DNA from: Candidatus Jordarchaeum sp. LHC_1308
Lineage (GTDB): Archaea > Asgardarchaeota > Jordiarchaeia > Jordiarchaeales > Freyrarchaeaceae
Length of the DNA: 43,637 nucleotides
NCBI GenBank assembly: GCA_019057675.1
Contig: JAHLWX010000005.1
Location: forward strand, 1-43,637
Direction: 5' to 3'
Positions 24,399-33,496 of this stretch are shown here, one piece after another. Every line of letters starts with the position of its first letter. Position 1 is the stretch's first letter. The position numbers were made by a program, and so were the translations under genes. The notes below the pieces were generated by a model. It was not told the origin of the DNA and did not search any database. It saw only the letters and a list, made by a program, of their open reading frames with translations.

Positions 24399-25268
24399 CT
24401 AGTAGAACTCCCTATCTGGAGGGTGAAACAACTTGAAGTATGAGAGGGGCTGCCTTGACAGCTTCACGACTTGGCGGGCAAGCTTCTTGATCGGTTTCTT
24501 GGAGTGGGAGAGGTATGGAAGAATAGAGCGTGTTCCCTTCACCTTAACGATATATGCAAGGGCATTTATCGCGGCAGCTCTCAAGCGGAGGTTGTCTGAG
24601 AAGAGCGCCAGCTTCATGAGGGGTTTAACCGTCGTCTCATTTCCGGTACGGGCCGCTAATCCCAAGTGCTCCAGCGTGAAGTCTCCTTTCTCCAATGCCG
24701 AAGATATTACGTCGTTCACTCTTTCATCTCCGAGATCTACGAGGGCCATTAGTGCTGCTGTGGAAAGTTGCCGGTTTTCTGAAACTCTCTGGAAGAAGCT
24801 CCACACTAAGTTTACCGCCTTCTCGTCTCTCAGCACGCCGAGAACCACACATGCCTGAGCCTTAACGCTATCCGGAAGCTCATCGAAAATGCTTCTAATT
24901 TTCTCGGCTACTGGTAGGCCTTTCTCCAAGCCGAGCTTCCCAAGGGCTACCAGCAGGTCGCCGCTAATCTTCTCGTATGCTGGTTCCTTCATCAATGAGA
25001 GGAGCTTGTCCTGTGCTTCACCGTTCTTAGCGAGCTCTGCGAGCTTGGATACCGCCTCGAGCCTAGCGAGGCCTCCAGCCTCAGGAATCAGGGGGAGGAG
25101 CTCGTCTATGGAAGACGCCTTCGAAATAGATGATATGAGGGATCCCTCACCTCTTTCGGGAGGCTTGAGTGCTAGAGTGGCCTCCAGCTCCGACTTAAAC
25201 CATGGAAGAAGAAGACCCCTTAAAGCCACGTAGGGGCTTATGTATAACAGTGACCCGCCGGCATCCAC
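24399..25268 (-). CDS. HEAT-repeat protein
   Basis: A 289-residue helical-repeat protein. Units of 30-35 residues with ALxxLGDxxxxx-type turns (LVALGKLGLEKG, VVLGVLRDEKAV, MALVDLGDERVND, NALAYIVKVKG) indicate HEAT/PBS-lyase-like repeats, used as a protein-binding scaffold. GTG start. It lies 53 bases before the crotonase gene and about 90 bases after the HTH-ferredoxin gene on the same strand, so the three may be co-transcribed. No partner is evident from sequence. Confidence 0.78.
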   Translation of the reverse strand: MDAGGSLLYISPYVALRGLLLPWFKSELEATLALKPPERGEGSLISSISKASSIDELLPLIPEAGGLARLEAVSKLAELAKNGEAQDKLLSLMKEPAYEKISGDLLVALGKLGLEKGLPVAEKIRSIFDELPDSVKAQACVVLGVLRDEKAVNLVWSFFQRVSENRQLSTAALMALVDLGDERVNDVISSALEKGDFTLEHLGLAARTGNETTVKPLMKLALFSDNLRLRAAAINALAYIVKVKGTRSILPYLSHSKKPIKKLARQVVKLSRQPLSYFKLFHPPDREFY

Positions 25269-25361
25269 TTAGCGTCACCCTTCAGTCCAGCTTTAGGAAT
25301 TCGTATCTTGGATTCTAGTTGTTGCCTATTCTTGAAAAAAGGTTTCCTTTATCTTGGGAAG

Positions 25362-26426
25362 CTACTTGTTCTTCCGCTTCTTTCCTTCAAGCATTGCCAT
25401 GCCAAGTTCTGCCACCCTGTTGAATGGCTCCTCCCACTTTTCTCTCAGCTTTACTGATATAGCGTTGGCAGGACACGTTGTGGCGCATAAGCCACACCCG
25501 AGACATCTCTCCTCGTTAACAACTGCCGTTTCCTCAAGTGTTATCGCTCCGACAGGGCACCTTTCGATGCATGTCCCGCACCCTATGCAGGATTCTTGGT
25601 CAATCACGGACCTGAATATGGTGTTAATGTACTTGTGAACTTCGTAACCTCTCTTCGTTATCCCCTTGAGAGAGGCGCAGCAGCAAGGGCAACAGTTACA
25701 CACGTTTGAAAGGTGCTTCGCGTTCACGGAAGCGTGAACCAGCCCCGCCTCGTCAGCCTCCCTTATTATCTTTACGGCTTCTTCAGGCTTTATCTCCTCC
25801 GCCCACCCGTTCTCAATGTAATACTCGGCTGCAACGCCGAAGCTGAGGCATGTTTCAAGCGGGTAGTCGCACCCCTCACCGTTAAGCCTAGCTTCCTTCC
25901 TGCAGATGCACTCCGTCACGGCGGCTACGCGGGCGTTCCTCACTAATTCCTCCAGTTTGAGGTAGGGGAGAAGCACGGTGTCGGCAACTATCCTTTCCTC
26001 CAATGGAAGAACCTTGAACCCTGGGACGTTGCTTGCCCCCATCTCATCCACATAGGCGGTCTCGTAGTATTCTTTGAATAGACGAGCTAGCTCCTCGTCG
26101 ATCTTCTTCACGGAGTACTCGTAAAGACCTATCATGAATGGGGCTGCGTTGTAGAATACCTTGCCCTCACGCCTGATGCGGAATACCAACCCCTTCCTCG
26201 ACATTGACTCGAGCATCTCTGCAAGGTAATTTTCATCCATGCTGGTGCGCCCGGCTATTTGGGAAACATCCTCGGGGAAGGGGGAGAGAAGAACGAAGAC
26301 GCGCGCCTCCTCCTCACCGAAAAGCCTCCTTAGGATACTCAGCTCCACACCGCTAGGCGTAGCTGGAAAGCCCAAGGGAAACTTGTCTAAGAACTCGCGC
26401 AGCCTCACATAAACATCATCAGACAT
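25362..26426 (-). CDS. HTH plus cysteine-rich 4Fe-4S ferredoxin protein
   Basis: A 354-residue multi-domain protein. Residues about 30-110 form a winged-helix-like region (VSQIAGRTSMDENYLAEMLESMSRKG, read in pieces). A middle segment has ECICRKEARLNGEGC and LETCLSFG, then the dense run CNCCPCCCASL, and the C-terminus has two classic cluster motifs, CIGCGTCIERCP and CLGCGLCATTCP. It should carry two 4Fe-4S clusters plus a further metal or cluster site. Start ATG 26426 is chosen because GGTGATC precedes it; TTG and GTG codons upstream are weaker. Role is electron transfer or redox sensing; the partner is unknown. Confidence 0.8.
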   Translation of the reverse strand: MSDDVYVRLREFLDKFPLGFPATPSGVELSILRRLFGEEEARVFVLLSPFPEDVSQIAGRTSMDENYLAEMLESMSRKGLVFRIRREGKVFYNAAPFMIGLYEYSVKKIDEELARLFKEYYETAYVDEMGASNVPGFKVLPLEERIVADTVLLPYLKLEELVRNARVAAVTECICRKEARLNGEGCDYPLETCLSFGVAAEYYIENGWAEEIKPEEAVKIIREADEAGLVHASVNAKHLSNVCNCCPCCCASLKGITKRGYEVHKYINTIFRSVIDQESCIGCGTCIERCPVGAITLEETAVVNEERCLGCGLCATTCPANAISVKLREKWEEPFNRVAELGMAMLEGKKRKNK

Positions 26427-26866
26427 GACGATCACCAAAAATCCCAGAAAAACATTAGGGGGTATTTAACAGTTCTGAGGGGGAATGATCCATCTAGCAA
26501 CCCGGCTTTGGAGAAAATCTTCCTTCTTATTTACAGGTAGCACCGAAACGAATACGTGCTAATGCAGGGTTACTGCGTTCTCGAATGCTCTCCTCATCCT
26601 TATGTCGACATGCCTCCGTTTCCTCAACGGCCATTAAGCGTCTTCAATTCTTCTATTACAGCCTCTTCGTCGTCATTTATGTCAGGGATTGCGTTCGCTG
26701 ATTATTCCCCCCTCATAGTTCTTCCTGCCTAAGTCGCCACACGTTTAGGGATTAAGATAACGTCTTCTGGTAATTTTCATAGCTCTCCTATTAGGGTATG
26801 CGGGTGCCTCACGCAGCTTCTCACCGGGATTTTCTCGCAGCAGGAGTTTTGTGGTCGGGTGGCTTA
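26427..26866. other. Intergenic stretch, possible coding remnants
   Basis: About 440 bases without an intact gene. On the minus strand fragments such as LPEDVILIPKRVA, PDINDDEEAVIEELKTLNG and RMRRAFENAVTLH can be read in shifting frames with stops between, suggesting a decayed small gene. I cannot name a family. No tRNA-like or repeat structure is seen. Confidence 0.35.
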
Positions 26867-28063
26867 TTAGAGATGGATTTTCGCTGGCTCTCCTGGGGGG
26901 GATATCCATCCCCTTGCGGCTCCTGCTTTGAGTCCTGCACCTAATACTGTTTCTGCCCTGTCCCTGTCTACTAGGGCGATTAGGCTTCCCCCCATTCCCG
27001 CCCCTGATAGCTTTGCCCCGTAAGCGCCAGCTTCGAGGACGGCGCTTCTTATTTTTTCGAGTTTCGGGTGACTCACCTCGTATAGGTCTCTTAGCAGTTC
27101 ATGTTGGTAGTTTACGATTTCTCCTAGCGCCTCCATTCTGGGCAACCTCTCAACTTTATCGAGAAGTTCGTCTTCAGCAGGTGGCAGAGTTTCACCTTTG
27201 AGTAGTTTCACCGCTACGACCGTGGAGAACTGCATTTTTAGAGTAAAGACGATGCGCTTTGCGGCTGTTTCACTTATCCTTTTAAGGTAAGGTTCAAGTT
27301 CGCCTAGTGAAAATTCTTCCCACTTCGGCTCAAAGTACCTGTATCCCATCTTGGCTTTGACCTCTTCTGGGAGGTTCATTTTCATTAGTGCTTCGAGTCC
27401 CTCATCTATTTCTCTCTGTCTTTCAGGGTGTATTGATGCCGTGGAGTGTCTTACGCCTGAGTCAAATACTGCAAAGAGTAATTCATTAGAAGGGAGGCGT
27501 TCAACCCTGAATGGCGGCCTACACTCAAGCAAGATTACTCCTCCGAAGGCTGAGCCGTACTGGTCTAGGCGGCCACATGGGATCCCCAGTTCGTCGTGCT
27601 CCGCAACGTAGGCTAGCTCCGCTACGTCGCGCGTGGAAAGCTTTAGGCTGTAGAGCTCGTTTAGGAGCGTTAGGAATGACACTTCTAGGGCTGCACTGCT
27701 CGACAGCCCTGAGCCTACAGGAACCTCGCTCTCAACCCAGACTTCAGCACCCTCAGCGTCTTCCAGGTACCCTTCCTCGGCTAGAACGTTAACAACCGCG
27801 CGAAAGTAGTCGCCGAACCATCCTCCCCCCAGAAGAGGACCTCCGGCTTGAAAGGAGTCAACGAATTTTCCGCCAGAGTCCTTCATGTTTAAAGATGCAA
27901 CCTTAAACTCCCGGTTGCCGCTCAGCCTGCCAGACGCATATGTTCTAAGTTTAATCGCCACGGGAACGACAGGCAACCCCTTGTAGTCTTGATGCGTGTT
28001 CAGAAAGTCGGCTCTTCCTGGGGCGGACGCCAGAAGCCACCCTTCACCTCGAGGCAACCTCAC
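26867..28063 (-). CDS. galK: Galactokinase
   Basis: A 398-residue GHMP kinase that phosphorylates galactose at C1, the first step of the Leloir pathway. Motifs: APGRADFLNTHQDYKGLPV (galactokinase signature), PVGSGLSSSAALEV (ATP loop, with DELGIPCGRLDQYGSAFGG next) and KLSGAGMGGSLIAL near the C-terminus. The frame opens at TTG 28081, but GGGGGAG just upstream of GTG 28063 makes that the likelier start. It is divergent from galT, sharing a short control region. Confidence 0.92.
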   Translation of the reverse strand: MRLPRGEGWLLASAPGRADFLNTHQDYKGLPVVPVAIKLRTYASGRLSGNREFKVASLNMKDSGGKFVDSFQAGGPLLGGGWFGDYFRAVVNVLAEEGYLEDAEGAEVWVESEVPVGSGLSSSAALEVSFLTLLNELYSLKLSTRDVAELAYVAEHDELGIPCGRLDQYGSAFGGVILLECRPPFRVERLPSNELLFAVFDSGVRHSTASIHPERQREIDEGLEALMKMNLPEEVKAKMGYRYFEPKWEEFSLGELEPYLKRISETAAKRIVFTLKMQFSTVVAVKLLKGETLPPAEDELLDKVERLPRMEALGEIVNYQHELLRDLYEVSHPKLEKIRSAVLEAGAYGAKLSGAGMGGSLIALVDRDRAETVLGAGLKAGAARGWISPPGEPAKIHL

Positions 28064-28092
28064 AGTGCTCCCCCAAATCAAACTCTTAACAA

Positions 28093-28123
28093 GTTATTAT
28101 ATGAACATTCTAAAATGTTATAA
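28093..28123. promoter_or_regulatory. Divergent gal promoters with central palindrome
   Basis: Two TATA-like elements point outward: minus-strand CATATAATAAC (28094-28104) for galK and plus-strand TTATAAGG (28118-28125) for galT. Between and overlapping them is AACATT-CTAA-AATGTT (28104-28119), a perfect 6-base inverted repeat with a 4-base spacer. A regulator bound there could repress both promoters at once. Confidence 0.5.
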
Positions 28124-28178
28124 GGATGTTTTTGGAGATCCTAATGAAGGAGCCCAGCGGTAACATGGCAGCTTCGAG

Positions 28179-29174
28179 GTGTCAACTGTGCAAGAGTTGA
28201 GGTGGAATCCTGTCTTAGACGAGTGGGTCATTGTTGCTTCCCATAGAAAGGAGCGCCCTGTCGACAGCGTTGATAAGGTGAAGCAGTGCCCCTTCTGTCC
28301 TACGAGCCCGGAGGTTGAAGGGGAATGGGAGGTTTTAAGCTTGCCTAACAAGTTCCCGTCACTTGTGCCGAACCCGCCAGAACCGACGAAGCATAGGTTC
28401 TACAGGACTAAGCAGGCTAGAGGCATGTGCGAGGTCATCTTGGAGACGAAGGAGCATGAAGGTGACCTATGCGACCTCACATTGGAAAGGATGAAGAAGG
28501 TTGTTGACCTTTACGCTGAAAGGTACAGCAAGCTTGGAAAGTTAAGGTACGTTAAGTACGTGTTCATATTTAGGAATAAGGGGGAAGTCATAGGTGTAAC
28601 GCTCCACCACCCGCACTCTCAGCTTTATGCGCTTCCCTTCATACCCCCAGTAGTAGCTAGAGAGTTGAAGTCAAGCAAGCGCTACTATAGAAAAAGGGGG
28701 GAGTGTCTATTCTGCAGGATCAGGAGAGTTGAAGAAGAGGACGCAGTGAGAGTTGTCTACGAGAACGTGGACTTCACGTGTTTCCTCCCCTTCTACGCTA
28801 AGTGGCCCTATGAGCTTCACGTATACCCGAAGAGGCACATTCAATCGCTTCCGGAGTTGACGGAGAAGGAGAGGATCTCGCTTGCTGACGCTTTAAGAAC
28901 AGTCACTGCAACTTACAACGCTCTTTTCGGCTTCTCAATGCCCTACATAATGGCGATACACCAAAAACCAACTGACGGAAAAAGCTACGATTACTACCAT
29001 CTCCACGTCGAGTTCTATCCTCCCTACCGTAGCAGAGACAAGCTCAAATACCCGGCAGGAATAGAGAGAGGAGCGGGGACATGGACCTACGACGCGGCGC
29101 CGGAGGAAAAAGCCGAAGAACTGAGAAAGGCTGCACTGATAGCAGTCAAGAAGTCAAGCAGCGCGAGACTATAA
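28179..29174 (+). CDS. galT: Galactose-1-phosphate uridylyltransferase
   Basis: A 331-residue enzyme that swaps UMP between UDP-glucose and galactose 1-phosphate. The active-site LHHPHSQLYALPF carries the nucleophilic histidine; CPFCPTSP and CLFCRIRR are zinc-site cysteine pairs, and a late YYHLHVEFYPPYR matches the second HIT-type histidine cluster. GTG start 28179; GTG 28188 is possible. Divergent from galK, which completes the first two Leloir steps; no epimerase gene is in the window. Confidence 0.93.
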   Translation: MSTVQELRWNPVLDEWVIVASHRKERPVDSVDKVKQCPFCPTSPEVEGEWEVLSLPNKFPSLVPNPPEPTKHRFYRTKQARGMCEVILETKEHEGDLCDLTLERMKKVVDLYAERYSKLGKLRYVKYVFIFRNKGEVIGVTLHHPHSQLYALPFIPPVVARELKSSKRYYRKRGECLFCRIRRVEEEDAVRVVYENVDFTCFLPFYAKWPYELHVYPKRHIQSLPELTEKERISLADALRTVTATYNALFGFSMPYIMAIHQKPTDGKSYDYYHLHVEFYPPYRSRDKLKYPAGIERGAGTWTYDAAPEEKAEELRKAALIAVKKSSSARL

Positions 29175-29197
29175 AATAGTCATTTATTAAGAGAAAA

Positions 29198-29207
29198 TAT
29201 TTAAAAA
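29198..29207 (+). promoter_or_regulatory. TATA box, leaderless-type promoter
   Basis: TATTTAAAAA ends 19 bases before the ATG at 29227. With the usual 22-27 base spacing transcription would begin at or just before the ATG, suggesting a leaderless mRNA. Confidence 0.5.
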
Positions 29208-29226
29208 CATTAAGTGTGGTGCTGGT

Positions 29227-30351
29227 ATGAGTGATGAGGGGGCTAGGGTGAGTTTGCTTGATGGTGTCTGTCTCGCTGTAGCGGATGAGGTGAGGGGGCC
29301 GATTTGCATTCATAGCGTAGGGTTAAGTCCTAAGCTGGCTGATCGAGCTATGATGAAGGCCCTGATAGGGACTATCTCTGTTGGAACCCGAATATCTGAG
29401 GAGGAAATATCTATAGTCCCATTACAGGATGAAGGAAAGAGTATTTTCTCTTATGTTTTCCCTTACGAGGATAGGACAGCTAGAGGTGGCGCAAGGATCC
29501 TCTCGATCGTGCTGGTCACCGACAAGAAGAACACTGCCTTCCTTTACAGGTTCGCGCCAGTATTATACGACAAGGTTAGGAGGATTGCTGATGAGATCAA
29601 GCCGTTCTATAGACCTCCTCTCCACTTCGATGAGGCAGGTCTAAAGAGACTCAACGAGCTAATGGAGATAGACGTGTCCATGGTGACGCCGCTTAAGCTT
29701 AAAGAGTACCTCATACAGTTCTACCTTTCACGCTCCGATGAAAAGAGGAGGGGGCTTCTGGCGAGGACGACGAGCATAGCGAGGGGGGTCACGCTTAGCG
29801 GCGAAAAAGTGGACTTAGCCGGGCTTGGAAAGGACGGTAAGCCCATATGGGTTCTTATAACGACCAACATCATTACGGGAGGACCCGAAAAGCTTGTCGA
29901 GTGCTACAAAACCGTTAAGGAGCTCAGAGAGAGGAATCCATGGGTGGAAGCCTTCTTCCTCCTAGATGAGCTGAGATACTCTGGAGCGTTGGCACTACCC
30001 GACATAGAGCTTGACAAGACGGAGAACATCGGTGTAAGTACAGATAGCGAAGGCAAGGCTAGGCTCATAGGGTTAGGCGAGAGGGGAAAGCTCCTCTGGT
30101 TTTTCATTCCAGTGAAGCTCATCACGAGCCCGAAAGAGCAGGAGGAGGAAAGAAGGAAGATTTACGAGAAAAAAATAGATAACCCCGACATCGAAGCAAT
30201 CTTCACACTGTGCGAGGTCTTCTCAGACACCGAAATAAGTGTACCAGAGGAGGAAACAGAACCCGGAGTAAGAATAGCTCTGGTAAAAAGGAAGATTGGG
30301 CTAAGAGAGAAGTATAAGAAAGTTATAGAGAAGCTTAGGGGCGGAGATTAG
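29227..30351 (+). CDS. Possible longin-like N-domain protein, unknown
   Basis: A 374-residue protein I cannot name. The first 120 residues read as strand (VCLAVADEVRGPICIHSVG), helix (LADRAMMKALIGTIS), strands (IVPLQDEGKSIFSYVFPY, RILSIVLVTDKKNTAFLYR) and a closing helix, the order of a longin-like domain; the GP after the first strand also appears in the WNLALD-family genes at 20-22 kb. The rest has two similar segments (VTLSGEKVDLAGLGKDGKPIW and IGVSTDSEGKARLIGLGERGKLLW), an internal repeat. Ends five bases from the convergent wtpC. Longin call is inference. Confidence 0.58.
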   Translation: MSDEGARVSLLDGVCLAVADEVRGPICIHSVGLSPKLADRAMMKALIGTISVGTRISEEEISIVPLQDEGKSIFSYVFPYEDRTARGGARILSIVLVTDKKNTAFLYRFAPVLYDKVRRIADEIKPFYRPPLHFDEAGLKRLNELMEIDVSMVTPLKLKEYLIQFYLSRSDEKRRGLLARTTSIARGVTLSGEKVDLAGLGKDGKPIWVLITTNIITGGPEKLVECYKTVKELRERNPWVEAFFLLDELRYSGALALPDIELDKTENIGVSTDSEGKARLIGLGERGKLLWFFIPVKLITSPKEQEEERRKIYEKKIDNPDIEAIFTLCEVFSDTEISVPEEETEPGVRIALVKRKIGLREKYKKVIEKLRGGD

Positions 30352-30356
30352 CCTGC

Positions 30357-31475
30357 TCATCCCAAAACCTGGATGGATGAGGTCTTAAAGGCCATGTAAA
30401 CGTCCTCTCCTTCCTTTATATTCATGTATTCGACGGATGCTCTTGTCGCCAGCGCCTCAATGCGCAAGCCTCCGATGGACGCGGAGACTCTCACCAATGG
30501 ACCTTGAAACGACTTCTCGACCACGGTTGCCTTTAAAACGTTGCGTGCGCTCGTCTTAGGCTTAGTCTTAGCTAGGATCACGTCCTCCGGTCTCACCAAG
30601 AAGTTAATTGTTCTTCCTGCTTGTATGTTTGGAGTGTAAGGTATTGAGATCCTGTAGCCTTCAACGTTCACGAGTGTGACGCCGTTCTCACCGTCATGTA
30701 GTTCAACTTGCCCCGAGAAAACGTTTCCGAGGCTCATGAAGGACGCCACAAATGGGCTTCTGGGGTGTTCCATTAGTTCCTTTAAGCTTCCTACTTGTTC
30801 CATTGTTCCTTCTCTCATAATGGCAACCCTGTCAGCTAAGACGCGCGCATCCAATTGGTCATGAGTAACGTAAATCATGGTCACTCCAGTATCCCTATGA
30901 ACTTTGAGTAGTAGCTCCCTTGCCGAGCTCTTGCTCTGAGGGTCGAGGTTGCTTAGGGGCTCATCCAGCAGGAGGACGCGGGGCTCCATCACCAGAGCCC
31001 TAGCAAGTGAAACCCTCTGTTTCTCTCCTCCACTAAGAGAGGACGGCGTTCTGCCTTCAAGTCCCTCAAGGCCAAGTTCCATCACAATTTCGTTCACCTT
31101 TTTTTTGGCTTCGCTGGCTCTTACCCCGCGCATCTTTAAACCGTAAATGATATTCTCGAGCACGGTCATGTGGGGAAAGAGAGCAAGGTCTTGGAAGACC
31201 ATGCTCACGTTTCTCTTTTCTGGCGGAAGATGGTCTATGCATTTCCCGTCAAGAAAAACGTGCCCATTATCTTGCCTCGTTAGCCCAGCGATCACGTTAA
31301 GTAGCGTTGTCTTGCCACACCCCGTAGGCCCGAGCACAACGAAGAACTCGCCTTCGTCAACCCCAAGGCTCACGTCCCTAAGAGCCTGAACAGCTCTCCT
31401 TTCCCCTCTCAGCAACGACGATAAGGGAGTCGGGAGAGGATAAGATTTACATATTGACTCAAGTCTCAGCGACAA
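30357..31475 (-). CDS. wtpC: Tungstate/molybdate ABC transporter ATPase
   Basis: About 372 residues: ABC ATPase of the oxyanion importer. Walker A GPTGCGKTT, Q-loop FQDLALFP, signature LSGGEKQR, Walker B VLLLDEPLSNLD and the H-loop THDQ are all intact, followed by a C-terminal TOBE/MOP-like domain (about 280-372) seen in ModC/WtpC ATPases. The frame opens at TTG 31493, overlapping wtpB; AGGTGA seven bases before TTG 31475 favours the shorter start. Last gene of the operon. Confidence 0.85.
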   Translation of the reverse strand: MSLRLESICKSYPLPTPLSSLLRGERRAVQALRDVSLGVDEGEFFVVLGPTGCGKTTLLNVIAGLTRQDNGHVFLDGKCIDHLPPEKRNVSMVFQDLALFPHMTVLENIIYGLKMRGVRASEAKKKVNEIVMELGLEGLEGRTPSSLSGGEKQRVSLARALVMEPRVLLLDEPLSNLDPQSKSSARELLLKVHRDTGVTMIYVTHDQLDARVLADRVAIMREGTMEQVGSLKELMEHPRSPFVASFMSLGNVFSGQVELHDGENGVTLVNVEGYRISIPYTPNIQAGRTINFLVRPEDVILAKTKPKTSARNVLKATVVEKSFQGPLVRVSASIGGLRIEALATRASVEYMNIKEGEDVYMAFKTSSIQVLG

Positions 31476-31482
31476 CTCTAGC

Positions 31483-32403
31483 TCACCTCTCAACCAAGAA
31501 CCTTACAGTAAGAAGGACGGCGAACGACACCGCAAGGAGCATTATGGCTGCAGCGATGCTCGGGTACACTCCTCCAGCCCAGAACTTCCAGTAAATGGCC
31601 GTCGTCAACGTGTAGCTCTGACCCGGAACGTTGCTCGAAACCATTATGGTAGCACCGAACTCTCCCATGGCCCTAGCCCACATCATAGCCCAACCAGCAA
31701 CCAGCCCCCTAGCTGAAAGAGGAAGCGTAACGGATCGGAAAACCTTGAGGGGAGAAGCCCCCAAAGTCCTTGCAGCAAGCTCAAGGCTCACAGGCACCTC
31801 CTCGAAGGACATTATAGCTGAACGAATAAAAAAGGGGGAGGCAACGAATGTTTGAGCCAGTATTATCCCGCGCCAAGTGAACACGAGCTCCCACCCGACC
31901 TGCTCCAGGAAGGAGCCCAGCGGGGTGTTCGGTCCGAGTAGAAGTATTAGGCTTATTCCAGCCACGACAGGGGGGAGAACCATTGGGAGCTCCACGAGAG
32001 TCTTAAACATGTGCCTACCTGGGAAATCGCAGCGAGCTAGTACGTAAGCTAAGGGGAGACCGAAGCACATACAAATAATGCTTGACGCTCCGGAGGTTAT
32101 GAGGCTAACCCTCAACGCATCCAGCAGAACCTCGTCTTGGAAGGCTGCCGGCATAGGGTTCCCAGCGTACACTTGAAGCTCGGCAAAGAATGCCTCGAAG
32201 TCGCCGGAGGACAGAAAGTCGTATAGTCTCTGGGGCACAGCGGGGTCTGCATATAGGGGATTAAGCGAGGAGTAGATTAGCGTTCCAAGAGGGGCGAGAA
32301 ACATGAAGACGAGGAACGACAGTCCCAATACAGCCATGGAGACAGGGAATAGTGAGAAGTTCCCTCTAAAGTGTTTAACTTCATTTTTTTCTGGCGGCTT
32401 CAA
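31483..32403 (-). CDS. wtpB: Tungstate/molybdate ABC transporter permease
   Basis: About 306 residues with six membrane segments and the permease EAA motif (ELAARTLGASPLKVFRSVTLP, read in pieces), which docks with the ATPase. The large outer loop between spans 1 and 2 is longer than in ModB. The open frame begins at ATG 32421 inside wtpA, but GGAGGG six bases before TTG 32403, two bases after the wtpA stop, looks like the functional start. Substrate class is inferred from WtpA. Confidence 0.85.
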   Translation of the reverse strand: MKPPEKNEVKHFRGNFSLFPVSMAVLGLSFLVFMFLAPLGTLIYSSLNPLYADPAVPQRLYDFLSSGDFEAFFAELQVYAGNPMPAAFQDEVLLDALRVSLITSGASSIICMCFGLPLAYVLARCDFPGRHMFKTLVELPMVLPPVVAGISLILLLGPNTPLGSFLEQVGWELVFTWRGIILAQTFVASPFFIRSAIMSFEEVPVSLELAARTLGASPLKVFRSVTLPLSARGLVAGWAMMWARAMGEFGATIMVSSNVPGQSYTLTTAIYWKFWAGGVYPSIAAAIMLLAVSFAVLLTVRFLVER

Positions 32404-32405
32404 CG

Positions 32406-33452
32406 TTAACCCTCCACGCATACTTCCCTTATCTGAGGAGGTGTAGACGCGGCGTCACCCATGAGTAGTGGGGGAGAAACAGGCGGCTGACCGTTCCTTT
32501 CCATGATGGATGCACCCTTCGTCAGGGTGAAGCGCAGGAAGGCTGTGGCCCAGTACGGGTTCTTGGAGGTAGAAGGGATGGAGGCGGCGTATGATATCGA
32601 TGATCCACGGTAAGTTTTCCCGCTCTCCGTTGTTATGGTGAAGCGCGAGTACCACTCGTTGAACTCGCTGGACGGGGCGCCTAGACTGACGTTTTCAGGT
32701 AACCTTATGTAGGGGAGGCCGAACTCCTCTGCCAAGGAAAGGTACGTCCATCCTGCGTCGAGTTGCCCTGTTTGGAGGGCGACCATCAAGTCGAACTCCT
32801 TCGCCGCCACGAACACGTTTCCGGGATTGGCCAGGTATAAGGTGCTCATGATCCCGATTTCAGGGTACCCTGGGAACTCGTTCTTGCGCTCTAGGTAGTA
32901 AGTGTCACATATGTTGAACACTATGAGCGTCCTATAGCCGCAAGGGTCACTGTCAGGGTTCGCTCTACCCCACTTCTTCACTTGGCTTGGATCGGCAAGC
33001 TTCCAGTACCAGTTTTTCTCGTTGAGCCCAGCCGGGTTTCCAGGCGCGAGCGCTAGCACTATCTCGTTCCTAGCGAAGATGACCCACCAGTCACAGTAAC
33101 TTTTCGTAGATCCGGGAGCATAGCTTCCAGCTAACTCGTCCTTTATTACTTTGTAGTCCGAGACGAGGATCAAGTCGCATTGTGCTCCAGCCTTAACGAG
33201 GCGGGCACACTCTAGGGATCCGTGAGCTGATATGTGTATTTTCACGTATGGGTACTCCATTTCGAAAGCCTCGACGAGCTCACTAACTATCTTGGTTAAG
33301 CTCCCCGCGCAGAGCACGTGAACATCTACACGGCCTGATGAAGCTCCCCGATAGTGCTCCTGCATGTAGAAGCCGTATAGGGAGAGAAACGTCAGGGTTA
33401 TCACTAGGGCTACGAGTGCTATGGTTGGCTTCCGCCAATGTGGAGGCAACAC
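32406..33452 (-). CDS. wtpA: Tungstate/molybdate-binding protein WtpA
   Basis: About 348 residues: periplasmic-type binding protein anchored by one N-terminal hydrophobic segment. It has CAGSLTKIV, HGSLECARLVKAG, DLILVSDYKVI, FARNEIVLALAPGN and NPDSDPCGYR, the pattern of archaeal WtpA/ModA group II proteins, which bind tungstate and molybdate for tungsto- or molybdo-enzymes. The frame reaches 33500, but that ATG lies inside an inverted repeat and lacks a ribosome site; GGAGG four bases before GTG 33452 (or seven before TTG 33449) is better. First gene of wtpABC. Confidence 0.87.
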   Translation of the reverse strand: MLPPHWRKPTIALVALVITLTFLSLYGFYMQEHYRGASSGRVDVHVLCAGSLTKIVSELVEAFEMEYPYVKIHISAHGSLECARLVKAGAQCDLILVSDYKVIKDELAGSYAPGSTKSYCDWWVIFARNEIVLALAPGNPAGLNEKNWYWKLADPSQVKKWGRANPDSDPCGYRTLIVFNICDTYYLERKNEFPGYPEIGIMSTLYLANPGNVFVAAKEFDLMVALQTGQLDAGWTYLSLAEEFGLPYIRLPENVSLGAPSSEFNEWYSRFTITTESGKTYRGSSISYAASIPSTSKNPYWATAFLRFTLTKGASIMERNGQPPVSPPLLMGDAASTPPQIREVCVEG

Positions 33453-33496
33453 GCCACCTCCGTTATGAACAAGCATACATAACGGGAATTGCGCCT

